From Pelecanus crispus (Eukaryota > Chordata > Aves > Pelecaniformes > Pelecanidae), in the NCBI RefSeq assembly GCF_030463565.1, contig NC_134644.1, positions 132,925,388 through 132,989,387 of the forward strand: a stretch of DNA of 64,000 nucleotides, given 5' to 3'. The notes below the pieces were generated by a model. It was not told the DNA's origin. It was given only the letters and a program-made list of their open reading frames with translations, and did no database searches. Below are positions 12,490 through 25,300 of this stretch, piece after piece (position 1 is the stretch's first letter; each line of letters starts with the position of its first letter). A program made the translations under genes and the position numbers.

Positions 12490-13316
12490 CTTTGCAGGGA
12501 CTATTAAGAGGCTGGATCGATGGGCCAAGGCCAACTGTATGAGGTTCAACAAGGCCAAGTGCTGGGTCCTGCACTTGGGTCACAACAACCCCATGCAATG
12601 CTACAAGTTTGGGGAAGAGTGGCTGGAAAGCTGCCTGGCCGCAGGAGTGTTGGTGGACCTGGGGGTGTTGGTAGGCAGCCGGCTGAAGATGACCCAGCAG
12701 TGTGCCCAGGTGGCCAAGAAGGCCAACAGCATCCTGGCTTGTCTCAGGAATAGTGTGGCCAGCAGGAGCAGGGAGGTGATTGTCCCCCTGTACTTGGCAC
12801 TGGTGAGGCCGCACCTGGAATACTGTGTCCAGTTTGGGCCCCTCAATACAAGAAAGACATTGAGGTGCTGGAGCATGTCCAAAGCAGGGCAACAAAGCTG
12901 GTGAAAGGTCTGGAGCACAGGCCTTATGAGGAGCGGCTGAGGGAACTGGGGTTGTTTAGCCTAGAGAAGAGGAGGCTGAGGGGAGACCTTCTCGCTCTCT
13001 ACAACTACCTGAAAGGAGGTTGTAGTGAGGTGGGTGTTGGTCTCTTCTCCCAAGTAGTTAGCGATAGGACGAGAGGAAATGGGCTCAAGCTGCGCCAGGG
13101 GAGGTTTAGGTTGGATATTAGGAAAAATTTCTTCACGGAAGGGGTAGTCAAGCGTTGGAACAGGCTGCCCAGAGAGGTGGTGGAATCACCATCCCTGGAG
13201 GTGTTCAAAAAATGTGTAGACGTGGCACTTTGGGACATGGTTTAGTGGGCATGGTGGTGTTGGGTTGATGGTTGAGCTGATGATCTTAGAGGTCCTTTCC
13301 AATCTTAATGATTCCT
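12490..13316 (+). mobile_element. CR1 LINE, 5'-truncated, 3' part of ORF2 and 3' UTR
   Basis: The sequence begins within the CR1 reverse-transcriptase ORF ([17 protein letters not shown], preceded by non-CR1 DNA) and runs to the CR1 3' end (GATGATCTTAGAGGTCCTTT, then TTAATGATTC). The C-terminal ORF2 motifs [15 protein letters not shown] and [18 protein letters not shown] are present. A one-base loss near 12835 shifts the frame, so the copy is dead. The sequence is close to the minus-strand CR1 at 33530-35500, making a long inverted repeat about 20 kb apart. Confidence 0.93.
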
Positions 13317-13388
13317 AGTTTTTACTTTCATTAAAAATAACCCAGCCACCAAGCCAGGAAACATGAAATTGCTACTCTACCCTTAATT
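13317..13388 (+). repeat. Spacer shared with 33428-33505 (non-CR1 part of composite unit)
   Basis: About 70 bp between two CR1 3' ends. It includes ACTTTCATTAAAAATAA and CCAGCCACCAAGCCAGGAAA and ends before the second CR1 end. The same spacer, in the same order between the same CR1 pieces, occurs at 33428-33505. It has no CR1 motifs that I recognise. Confidence 0.8.
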
Positions 13389-13480
13389 GTTTTAGTGGTG
13401 GACTTGGTAGTGTTAGGTTAATGGTTGGACTGGATGATCTTAAAGGTCTTTTCCAACCTAAATGATTCTATGGTTCTATG
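13389..13480 (+). mobile_element. Short CR1 3' end (second tail of composite unit)
   Basis: GTTTTAGTGGTGGACTTGG, then GGTTGGACTGGATGATCTTA, and the terminal ATGATTCTATGGTTCTATG octamer repeats. It is a roughly 90-bp CR1 3' UTR lying in the same orientation as the CR1 before it. Confidence 0.85.
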
Positions 13481-16400
13481 AACAAAGCAGCATCTTCATA
13501 ATGGGACCTGCAGCTCTAAAGTGCACCTAGTTGTTAGCAGAGCCTGACATTTTCCATCTGTGTCCTGTGTTCCTAGGCAGATTTTGTTTTGTGATCTCTT
13601 GGAGTCCTTTTGGGATCACTTGTTGATTACTTATGCTGGAATTTATGGGATGTTTATGGTGCATCTTGAGGTAGTGGTAGTTATATTTTATCACCTGGAA
13701 AATAAAATTGACACAGGCCTTTAAATATCAAGGAAAGCAGAGTAAAGGCTGTCAGCCTTTGTTATATTTATCCACTGTGCTTCATCCTACCTCCTATACA
13801 ATCCCTTCATCCGCTGTCCCAGAGGGATGAATTAAGAGCATGAGCTTCATTGTAGCTTTGTCAGGTGAAGCTGTGTCCTTGATGAAGTCAAGAGCAGAAA
13901 TTCCATTAATTTCATTTGGGCCGCATTTTCACTGGGTTTTTTTGCTGCTTTGTTGCAACTGGAATACTGTTCAAATATGTAGTGCTCTTCTGTGGATACT
14001 TTTAAGCAAAGACTGGCTGCAGATTGGCCAAGGTGTAGGAGCTTACAGGGCAACACGGAACCAGGGAGGGAAGTACATTGTTTGCTGTCAGTTAACGTCA
14101 TTCAGTCTCTGTTTAGAATGCAGCTTTAGGTATGAGAGAAAAAATAAACTTGAGTATTGTACAATAACATTGTATTAATAATAGCATTAGAAATAAATAC
14201 TTGCCAGAATGAGGCCAGTTCATAAATTTCTTTTAAATTTCAAAAAACCTGCATATTTAGAATATATGGAACTGTAATTCCAAAGTTTCTGCATAGTTTA
14301 TCTCCTCCTACTGTCTTGGCTTTAAATCAAGCAAAGAATATTTTATAGAGGATTTATCTGTAGTTAGTGTTAGTTGTATAGCTATTGCTGCTCTAGGCTG
14401 TATTGTGTTCCCCTAAATCATGCAGATGTGCATCTGTTATTTCAATGTGAATATCTGACAAACGTTACAAACCTAAGAGTGATTACAGCACGATGCCTAG
14501 AATGAATATGTGCTTTGGATCTCTGCCTCTGTCACAAAGGAATCCTGAATCGAAGTGTCTGGCTGAAAATACAGCTTTAAAAAACCAAAACCCCTCTAGC
14601 CCTTTCTATGTTTTGTATTCTACTCAGCAGGTCTGCAACAGTTGCTGGGTGTTAGACGAGCTCAGTAAGAACTTTAAGAAAGGTTTTTTTAACGTATGCA
14701 TCGTATTGAAATGAACTGTGTTTGAACGTGTGCGTAAGTTTTTAGCTTTGTTTTTCTTCAGATAATCTCTTAAGTCTAGCAGTTGTTATAAGGAAGAGCA
14801 ATAGTGGAAATCCGGAGCAAGTCCTGAAAAACACAATTCACTCCATAGAAGAATTACACCTACTGGTAGACATTTGGGTGTCAACAGAGTAAAAGGAACC
14901 TCTCCTAGGTCCCTAAGTATATATCACAGATTTCCTGGAGCGGGTGCAGAAAAGCGATTTGCCTTTGAATTTCTGCAGTGCGAAACTGGTACGAGAGCTG
15001 TACAGAACAGGAAATTCAAATGCCTAAGCAGTGAGTTTCTTTGGAGTTTTAAGCCATAAGAAAGCCATTTCTATACCCCTGTTGCTGCAATGATGATTTT
15101 CACAACTGGAAACTAAGTGGCACAATTTTGTCTTCCTGAGACTATGCTGTACCGCTGCTGCTCAGCCTTTTTCATTACCGATGAAATTAGTAAGTAGCAA
15201 GGCTCTCTAGTGTCACTGCTGCGTTTCAGGTGCCTGTGGACAGCAGAGAGGCTGCTAGCAGCAGAATTAGGCTGCAGCCATCACCAGAACAGGCAGGAGA
15301 AGTTGTTTCACTAGCACTTTACATTCATCCACCTCTCTTTCATCCCACTTTCTTTTCTAACAGTTTCTGGTTAATAATTTTTAGCTCTTTGAGATACGAG
15401 TACTGAATAAACTTTCCTGTGATATTTAAATGCAGCACCTCGGTGAAATGGGGTAATTTAAACAACACACAGAGCCTTAGTTGATCCTTTTTTGTAGCTG
15501 CATGTACCATAATTTATACCAGCAGCCCCACAGGTACAAAGCCTCCATGTCTGGCCACGTAACCACCTGGCCGTTACTCCCCCGGCTCCCTGTGCTGGCC
15601 CGGGTGGACGTTTCTGCCCTGGCTCTTCACCAGGTCTTTGTTTTTCTTTCTAGGCATGCCTGAAGCTCATTGCCAGTCACAGCATAGTTCCATTGACTTC
15701 AGGGCACTTGGCCCCATATGTGCTTGCAAACAAGCACTCTTGTTCTCTCGGATGAACATGCATGCACACTGAGATTTCTTTTTTTCCCTCCTTCTTTTTT
15801 CCTTTTAAGTGTGGTGTTCAAGCCAACGTGGATGCTTAGCCTCCTAAGCAATGTTTGCTGGCATTGATCAGGGCTGTCCTGAGTGAGGAAGTTGTTAAGT
15901 GCTGGGGAAAGACTTCCAAAAGCAGCCTCGGGTCCAATGCCTTGGTTCCCACAGCTCTGATCCATAGTGGTGTGTGGAGCCACTCGCCGGGCGGAGAATG
16001 GAGTTGGCAGCTGTCCTCTGGGACAGGAGCATGGTGGCCTTTAATGACAATGGCCAAGGAAGAAATGGAGGTTGTGGTCTTGCTTATTCAAGTGGTATTA
16101 ACTCAGTTGGGTGACGGTGTTGTTTAGTACAGAGAATTGGGGTTTTGGTTGTTTTGGGGATTTTTTTTATCTCCTGACAAGACCCCTGCTCTCGCATACA
16201 TTTGATTTCTGCACACATGTATCAAATACACACACCAATGGGGTATTTTTACAAGCACTTAGCCATCAAGCTCTGAGCTGGTGACGTGGAACGATTTGAT
16301 TTGTGTGTATGGAAGAGAAATGCGTGTGTGCAGAGGTGTGTTGGAATCGCCTTCAGCGTATTTGGAAATTTGATACTTAATTTCAAAATAGTACCAATAA

Positions 16401-17963
16401 ATATGTTGATTCAAATGAGGAAAGTGAGCTTTTTCTCTTTCAGAAAGACTTATTTAAAATTCAGGAAGTCAAACTGCTGAAGAGTTAGCACTAGGATTTA
16501 TAAAACAACATTGAAAGGGAGGCTTAATTAACATTTCACTACCCTTTCAATTGCACTGAATGCATGTCTGGTTTATCACCCACCTAAATATGTTAGTTTG
16601 TGTTTGAAGAATGCTTGTGACAGTGATCCTTCAGGAGAAAGCTCAGCTTTTTCCTATAATCTCATTATAGCATTTATATATTTTATTTGCTTGCTTTGAC
16701 CTTGGATGATTTAGAGAGAATATTCAATATCTATATCATGTATTTCTGGGAATCAGTACTTGATGTTGGTTTTTTTTTTTTTTTGCTGTTAACGTATCTT
16801 TAGCTGGAATTTAAATTTTTTATGTGTTTTTTTTGGTCTAAACAATATACTGATGGCACACCCTCTATTAGTAAGTTGGCTGTTGATAGATGAGCACGCA
16901 CAGCATGGCAGTACACACAAAAGCAGGTCATCCCTGGGAAGGATTTTGCTCTGAGTTCCTTCCATGAGTGAAGAAGTAGCAGCTGCTTTTTTTTCTCTCC
17001 CTGAAGACCACAGTGATAACAGAAATGGGATATTAAAAAGGGCAGTATAGATTAATGGGGCAGTAATAAAACAAGTGAGACCCATTAGCTAAATCACTGC
17101 TTCAAAACTAGGTTCCGTGATAAGTGCCCTTCAGTGCCTCATGTGGGAAAAATTGTTACAGCACTTGTAACATCATCTGTGGTGTTGGATTTTAGACTGT
17201 TGTGACAATACTAAGTGATAGGATCTTAAAATAATTTAGATGAGGGTAAACTTCATTTGCCCTTAGTGCATGGTAGAAAACTTGAAAAATTATATCCAAA
17301 TGTGAAGACAAGTTATTTTCTTTCAAACCCAGTCAGAATGTTTTTGCATGCTCCCAAAATCTTTCCTCAAAAAACAAAGCCTTTTTTTGTTGTTCTGTTA
17401 AGCCTGTAAGGTGATCATGAGAACCTGGAAATCCTTATTTTACTGCTGGAGCACCGGTGCTTTGGGGACTAACGTTCAAACAGACTTTGAACTGCAATAG
17501 GTGGCTTTAGCAAGATGTCCCACTTTTTAATTGTTGATTTTATATTAGATTAACGATGAAGCATGTGCATTATACTTAAAATGCTACATGTCTCTGCTCT
17601 CTGCTTTTTAAACCAGATTGTTTTCTGGAGCATTTCATAAAAAAAGGAAAATATGCTTCATTTCTTAGATTTACAGAGTATGTTGCCTATAAGGAGAAGA
17701 ATGTTTGGGGTTTAGAGATAAAATGTGTACGCAAATCAACTAATCAAAGCCAAAGATATTAGTTTGAAAGTGCTCTTTCATTAATCTTCAGGAGATAGAT
17801 GGGTCAAAGTCTCTGAATTGACACATTTTGCTTCCCTTTTTCCCTCCAGAAATACATGGCTGTATCATGGCGGGGTTTAATTTTTTTTATTTGTTTCTTT
17901 TCCAGTGTAATTTTCTAAATCCAAGCTTAGACTGTAAGCAACGAGCACCATGTCTCTCATAAG
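13481..17963. other. Non-coding stretch 5' of the FAM110B CpG block
   Basis: AT-rich, CpG-poor unique sequence, presumably the last FAM110B intron. There are short poly(T) tracts and no recognised gene. Confidence 0.6.
16770..16784 (+). repeat. Poly(T) tract (15)
   Basis: An uninterrupted T run with no adjoining retroposon body recognised. Confidence 0.9.
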
Positions 17964-18260
17964 ATGCACAGGGGTGCAGAGCAAGAGGGGGGCCTCGGCG
18001 CCCCGAGTGCCGCCTCCCCTGCGCCGGCGCCGGCGGCTACATCCCGTCCGGCGGTGGGAGAGGAGGGCCGGGAGGCGGCTGTTGCTATCGCTCTGATGTC
18101 AGGCGCTCTCGCTAACGTGTGGTTGGTTATTCTGCATTTCAGATCGCTGCCGGTAGCAGAGCACAAAGGGAACGGCGAGACTCCCGCATCTTTCAGCGAG
18201 AAGAAAGGAGTCGGCGGAGCAGACTAATACGGACTTGTGGCGGGTGGCCTTGCCCTACAA
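17964..18260 (+). promoter_or_regulatory. CpG-rich block just 5' of the FAM110B coding exon
   Basis: By eye there are about 28 CpG dinucleotides in roughly 280 bp, including a GCGCCGGCGCCGGCGG core near 18020. The flanking DNA is AT-rich with very few CpGs. This density is typical of a vertebrate unmethylated promoter or CpG island, or of a GC-rich 5' UTR exon. No TATA box is evident. Its position 150-450 bp ahead of the coding exon suggests an internal FAM110B promoter; this is inference. Confidence 0.5.
18112..18142 (+). promoter_or_regulatory. Strong candidate 3' splice site (branch point plus acceptor)
   Basis: CTAAC near 18112-18116 fits the vertebrate branch-point consensus. It is followed by GGTTATTCTGCATTTCAG ending at 18142, so the A-to-AG spacing is about 25-30 nt. 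If used, the FAM110B exon would begin at 18143 (ATCGCTGCCGG) and could run straight into the coding exon. That would bring upstream ATGs at 18296 and 18366 into the mRNA. Alternatively, an exon starting here could splice on to the acceptor at 18394. Confidence 0.45.
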
Positions 18261-18295
18261 AGGCTGCCTTTAAAAGAGAAACGCAGTGTTATTTA

Positions 18296-18325
18296 ATGAG
18301 CTGTGAGATGAGGTGCTGCTGCTAA
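18296..18325 (+). other. Candidate short uORF in FAM110B leader
   Basis: ATG followed by eight further codons and TAA. The peptide is cysteine-rich (MSCEMRCCC). It is present in the mRNA only if the exon begins at 18143 or earlier and is unspliced across 18394. Its role in translation is inferred, not shown. Confidence 0.25.
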
Positions 18326-18365
18326 CGCTCAGATCCCAGGATTCATCGGCTATTCATTGTGCTTA

Positions 18366-19557
<1,192 letters not shown>

Positions 19558-20128
19558 GAGAAAATCCACCACAGAAAAAGCAAGGACTGTATCTTTGTCT
19601 GTGAATATTCAGTTGTGAAGGGTTGTGAAGTCTACTTGAAGTCTTGTACACTTCTCAAATCTCTTTGTGTTGCTTGTTGTGCAATGTTTCCAAGTTGCAT
19701 GCCTGTCAACATGTGAGCTGACCTGGCTTCCACTTGAACAATAACTAACTACAAAGCCTGGCTGAGCATACACATTATCTGCCAAAAGTTTAAGACAAGA
19801 ATCTAATTAGGGCTTCAGTATAATCAAAGTGTTTACATGGAAAGGTTATATGACTTCTTTGGTATTTATGTGGTACCTTGTGGATTTTATATGTCACTTT
19901 TTGTCTTAATACAGATATTGTCAACTGATGTTACTAGCTTCTAAGTTGAAACAGAATCCCTTTGGGGGGGAAGAAAAGCAAAATTGGCCAAAATAAGAGG
20001 TTTAGGCATACGACGATAGGCAAAGCAGCCTTATCTCTTGTAGAAAGTGCATTATTGGCAAATGTAAAACTGTTTCTAAAAGGCAAAGAATGTTACGTTC
20101 TTAAATTATGTATCGTTGTTAAACTATA

Positions 20129-20160
20129 TATCCCTACTTGTTTATATCCCTACTTGTTTC
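20129..20160 (+). repeat. 16-bp tandem duplication in FAM110B 3' UTR
   Basis: Two adjacent units of TATCCCTACTTGTTTA/C, 15 of 16 bases identical. Confidence 0.85.
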
Positions 20161-20692
20161 TTTTTTCTAGGGAAGCTCCCTCAGTTTCACAGCAGAAGTA
20201 GTCTAGTGAATCTACTTGACCTCTCATAAACTAAATGAGTCTTGCATTTGGGTTGGTGTAAGCATTTTAATGATTTTGTTTTACCCTGTTGGAAAAGCTT
20301 AAAGAAGGTTGGAATCAACAGATGAAAACATTATAGTGCGGGATTTTGCGGGTTTGGTTTTTACTCAAGGATTCCTGGTCTTAAACTTTTGACAGGAATG
20401 ATTAGATCCTATAGCTGATATTGAATGCCTTTATTAGTCAAACACATTGTGACTACAAACTCCATGCTGTCTTTTAATTTTTTTTGTAGACCTATTTGAA
20501 CAGTTAATGAACAAAAATGGAAACACACAGCCATATCAATATAAAGCCTCCTATTCTGAAGTAAATACACTCAGTAGATGAACTATATCTGAAAAATTGT
20601 GATTATGTTGTCTTGCTTATGTTATATCTAAGGCTGTGAAAGTTTGTTACAGCTCTAGGGAAGTGTAGAAACATGACAGTATGTAGCTTTTC

Positions 20693-20714
20693 TTTTTTTT
20701 TTTTTTTTTTTTTT
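20693..20714 (+). repeat. Poly(T) tract (22) in FAM110B 3' UTR
   Basis: The longest homopolymer in the window. It would appear as a U22 run in the FAM110B mRNA. Confidence 0.9.
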
Positions 20715-21006
20715 CCTCCTTATGATGGTTAGTGCTGCAGGTCAACGTGTTACAAATCTTTTGACAATCTGTGTCTTCCCAGTGGTTTAATTAACTGTCA
20801 TTTCAACTGACAGTGGTGGTGTGGTAGCGGAGAAGTTGAAAGTACAGTGGTCTGCTTCATTATTATTGTATACATGCTTTGAAGTAAATTGCAGCACTAC
20901 CTTATACTCCATCAGCTAATAGGAAACTTTTTTATTGTGTAAATGCTGTAAGACTTTGTATATACTTCAGTTGTTACGAAATCTTTAAAAGGAAGAGTGT
21001 TATGCT

Positions 21007-21012
21007 AATAAA
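21007..21012 (+). terminator. Candidate poly(A) signal AATAAA
   Basis: A canonical AATAAA about 1.45 kb after the FAM110B stop codon. It is followed within 50 nt by a GT-rich and T-rich stretch (GGTATGGTAGG, then TTTTTTGTTC), as expected of a downstream element. Confidence 0.45.
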
Positions 21013-21368
21013 TAGCTCCTGGTGCAGGTATGGTAGGTTTTTTGTTCTTTTTTTTACCCCTCCCATTCTTAAAACTATATCGGGAACTCAATTGCAGTGT
21101 GTTTTAGTGCTGTAGGTGGTCTTGGTTAAATAATAGTTCTGGTAAAAGGTTTCTTTTACTAAAGTGCTTTTCAGAATATAATTTTTTATAAAGTAACTAT
21201 AGCAGCATGATCTGTCTGAAGAACTAGAAGAGATTTTCAAGACTCCTAAAATAGCTTGCTTCTTCCTTACCTAGCAATGTTACTGTTCCCGTTTATAGCA
21301 TCTGTTCATAATGAATCACCGCAGTCTTCTGAATTATTCTTCAGTAGTGCTTATTTATATATTTGAAT

Positions 21369-21374
21369 ATTAAA
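21369..21374 (+). terminator. Candidate poly(A) signal ATTAAA
   Basis: The common variant hexamer ATTAAA lies in an A/T-rich context (TTTGAATATTAAAGATG), with a T-rich stretch about 30 nt downstream. It would give a 3' UTR of about 1.8 kb. Confidence 0.4.
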
Positions 21375-21851
21375 GATGTTTTACAAAGTCGGGTTCTATC
21401 TTTTCTCTAAGAAGCCTGTAGCCCAACTTCTTACTGATAGCCACAGTTAATGCAGGCAAGCCTAGAAGCGGAGCCACGCGGTCATTTGTTGCCTGTGGAA
21501 TTATCCTACATCAAGTTTTATATAATTGTTTTCCAAATGATTGTTCGTGGGGAGAAAAAAAGCACACATTCAGTTTCAGGAGGCTACTCTATGGTTTTTA
21601 CAGTTGGCTTCACAACCTAAGACTTACAGCATTCCTAGTTCGGTCAAAAAAAAATGAGGATCTGTGTATTTCAGCTACAGGCACATTTGTGACATTTTAA
21701 GCTCCATGGGTTTCAGCTGGCATTGACATCACACTGGTTTTTCCAGCATATTTTTCCAATAGTAAGTTCTACTCAGTACAGTGACTATTTTGCCAAGGAA
21801 AATAATGCTTAAGGGATTAAAGCCAAGTGTAATGCAGCTGTACAGCAATGA

Positions 21852-21877
21852 AATAAAGAAGTTAAAACCGAAATAAA
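21852..21877 (+). terminator. Paired candidate poly(A) signals AATAAA
   Basis: Two AATAAA hexamers (21852-21857 and 21872-21877) lie 20 nt apart, followed by a modest T/C-rich stretch (TTGTTCTCTCTC). They are a possible distal FAM110B end about 2.3 kb after the stop codon. Confidence 0.3.
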
Positions 21878-22370
21878 AATGCACTCACATTGTTCTCTCT
21901 CAAGTGTTTTAAGAATGATGATAAACATGCTATCTCAACTGTTGTCAGCCAAAAACAGTAATAAAGAAGCCTTTATAACTAGAAAATGGATTCAAGCATA
22001 TGCTAGTGTTCTGAACTTTTTTTCCCAAGGTTTGTTAGGAAGCCGTAAGCTCTTGAGAAATCAAATTCATTTCCTTTTAATGCCACAAGGGGTTTAGGCT
22101 TGTGAGCTATCTGTAAGAGAGCATTTCCTTACCCGAAGTCTTAAGCACCACCTTTGACACAGCACAGGCTCTGACTCCACTACCGCTGCTTCTTGCAATA
22201 TGCACATGAATAAGATTTTACAGGACCCAGGCCTTCACAGTCAACTGAACTTGCAACTCTGGTGAGGTTGCAGTAATAGAAATCACAAGATTGCAAAATG
22301 TCCACAAGGCTTTGAACAAGCAGACAAACAATTGCCTTTGTTTGTCACTTTATTACAGTTTATACAGGTA

Positions 22371-22390
22371 TTATTTATTTATTTATTTAT
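22371..22390 (+). repeat. (TTAT)5 microsatellite
   Basis: Five perfect TTAT units. Confidence 0.95.
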
Positions 22391-25300
22391 AGTCTTGCTG
22401 TTACCTGTATGTTTGCATAAAAGCCACATGGTTGGCATCAGATCTGTTTTTGTTTTCAAATGGGAATAACTATTTTGCCTTTGCAGACATGTCGAGAGGG
22501 TCCATTGTTTGTCTCTGCCTTAGGAGATTCCTGAGTGCCAAACATTGAATTTGCAGAGAGTTGTAACCAACTCAAATGCCTCATCAGGGACCCATTCTGG
22601 TCTTGTTCCTGCTGCCTCCAGCAGGCATTTACTCAGGTGCAAAGCGCACAGCAAACATCAATGGTTAAACAACAGCTCTTGTTGCAGCAGCAGCTCTTGA
22701 GGGAGATGCCGGTCTGTGGCATCCTGTGGAAGCCACTCCTGAGCCCAGCGCTGACAATCCTGGCGCAGAAGTGAACAACAACGCAGTATGTTTTCAGTAG
22801 TCGGTGTAAATTCACACTCACGCACACACAGAGAAAAAAAAAAAAAGAAACCACCACAGATGTTTTTCGTGGTTCTGTTATTTTGACTTGCTGGGGAGGG
22901 AAAGGAAAACAGTGACAAAGTACACTTTGAAATCTATGTACAGCTTTGCACAGAGATAAACCATTTCTCTAATGGCCAGCAAAGCAAAACTGCTCTTTTA
23001 ATCACTTCATATTATATAGTAACAATGTTGTGAAAGAAGAGATATGTAGGATCTGTGCCACAAATTTACATTCAACAAATACGAGTAGTGACATTTTCTT
23101 TTTTCAGAATTCTGTTTCTGCAAGGGAGAGCGCTGTGCTGCGAGCATAGGCACCATCTGAGTGACCGAGGGCTTTTGAAGGGTAAACACAGAATGATGAT
23201 GCTTTTGGCAGAAATTCAAAAATCAAAAGACACGCTCAGACAACAGAGCCAATCAGTATTGCTGACTTATCTCTTTTTACAGCAGTTTATCCATCCATGG
23301 AGGCCATACGCGTTTGATTCCAGTCATTCAATGAAAAACAAAGTGCTTAATGGAGCTCTGCAGTACAGAGCTGAATAATTTCAGTCTGTGGGAGAACAGG
23401 AAAGGAGCTAAACCTTAAAAACAGTCTTCCCAACACCTATTGATTATGGGAAGATAATGTTTAGTACGTTATATTCAGAGCTGACTTGTTCATAAGAAAC
23501 TTTTTATTAAGCAATAAGGCAAACCAATAAATCTGGGAGGTGCCAGTTTTCCAAAGCTATAAAACTCATGTTTTATGTGATTAATGGTGCCACACCAGTA
23601 GCTGAGCCCATTCGGCTTAGAATATAAGAGCATCTGGAGCTTTGTTCCCATGAACAGTAAGGGTCCATTGCCTATTTTGGCAATGAATATAAATGCAGAT
23701 ATAGTGTAAGGTCCCTTTGTGCTGTACCAGAGAATAAATTGGTCAAGGTGTTTTGTCCTGAATTGTAATATAACTCTATATTAAAATCCTTGTTACCAAG
23801 GCTTAGATGTTCACTGATATTCTGAATTCATCTGACATTCCTTGCTGTCAGCAGCAAGACTCCAATAGTCTGCCCTTTGAAATATATTACCCATAGCTTA
23901 ATGGGAAAGGCCATTAAAATTGTCTGCTCAGTGTAAGGACTTTTATCTCCTGATGATGGCATCTGTTAAGTGAAGCTCTAAATAAGTAAATTTGAGTCAG
24001 AAGTATTAACCCATGAAGACCTTTTATTTTTCTCCCTGGAAGCCCAAGTGTTGATCAATAGCTTTGTCCTAGCATTTGTTACAGTCGGTATGTTGTTGCT
24101 AAAATACTCAGATGTGTTGTCCATTTGGGGTGCGGTGCAATGAAGTGACACCTACACCACACCACCTGTCTTGCCCTAGTAGGTATGAACAGCCTTCAAG
24201 CACATTTTATATTTGATCACTTAAGAATTTGGTTGTGGCTGCCCATCAAAACTCAGTAATAAGTGGTGACTTTTTTTTTTGTAGTTTTCATGAAAAACAA
24301 TCAATTATATAACAAAAACTGTAGTCTCTTAAATGTCATTCTTCTAAATTTAAAGTAATTTTCGTGATGATCTTATGACAAGAGTAAGAGAGTGCTAGTA
24401 TCTGTGCTGGTATCTGTGCTATTATTGTTTCCTGCTTTTGGCACTGCAAGTCTTCTCCACCTTCTTGGTGTCTTGCCTTCTCTGAGTTTTCCCAGCTTCC
24501 ATTCTTCCTTTCTGTATGTTCCTTCCTTGTCTTGTCCGGCATTTTCATCTTCTCTTCTCTGAAGGGTATGACCAACGTCATCATCTTCTCCTTGCTTAGC
24601 CTCTTCTTAAGCAGCCTCATCCTTCAGTTATGTTAATGCCCCTGAATCCCAAAGCAACCTTCCCACAACTTGTCCTGTCTTTTACAACCCCCATATTCAT
24701 GGCAGCCTGTTTCCAAGAGAGTAATTCTGTGACTGCAGTCGAGCTGCCATGTCCTGAACAGATAGTGGCCTATTTAATGGATTATTTTTTAATTTTCCAG
24801 TGCGCCATGCAATTTGCCGGCAAGATGTTCTTCAGCAAGAGTCGTTCTTCAGGAAGTAGTAGTGATTGAAAACATTTAGGAAGAACAAGATGCCGAACAT
24901 ATCTTGAAATATCCACCTTGGGGTCCAAAATTGCCTCCATTTCTTTCTCTGCTGTATCTCACTCAGTGCATACCCTTGCTACTTCTTTAGCTCTATACAA
25001 AACGCTGGCTTGAGGACCATGGCGTGCAAAGGTGGCACAATTTCCAGTGAAAAGAGTGATACAGGCCTGCTATCCAAGCAATAGTTACCATTTTGCCTTC
25101 TGCCATTTGGTGTCATGGTACCTGTGCGCCTTACACCTGTGGCATCCAGACCACTTGCAGTGCCTGCTCAGTTCCCAGGCAGCCGGCCGAAGAGCGCTAC
25201 CTGAAAAGACTATCGTAAAACAAGAGGGCAGTGGAAGATCCAGGGGAGACAAGGTCTGTCCTCACCTGGCTATTGCAGGAGGCTTCCAGCTGTGGTAAGA

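Larger units (their letters stand above)
19558..21390 (+). other. FAM110B: FAM110B 3' UTR (inferred)
   Basis: AT-rich non-coding sequence directly after the FAM110B stop, with no competing gene. It holds a 16-bp near-perfect tandem duplication at 20129-20160 (TATCCCTACTTGTTTA, 15 of 16 identical), a 22-T run at 20693-20714, and a Pumilio-like TGTATATA near 20957. The end is uncertain and depends on which poly(A) signal is used. Confidence 0.55.
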
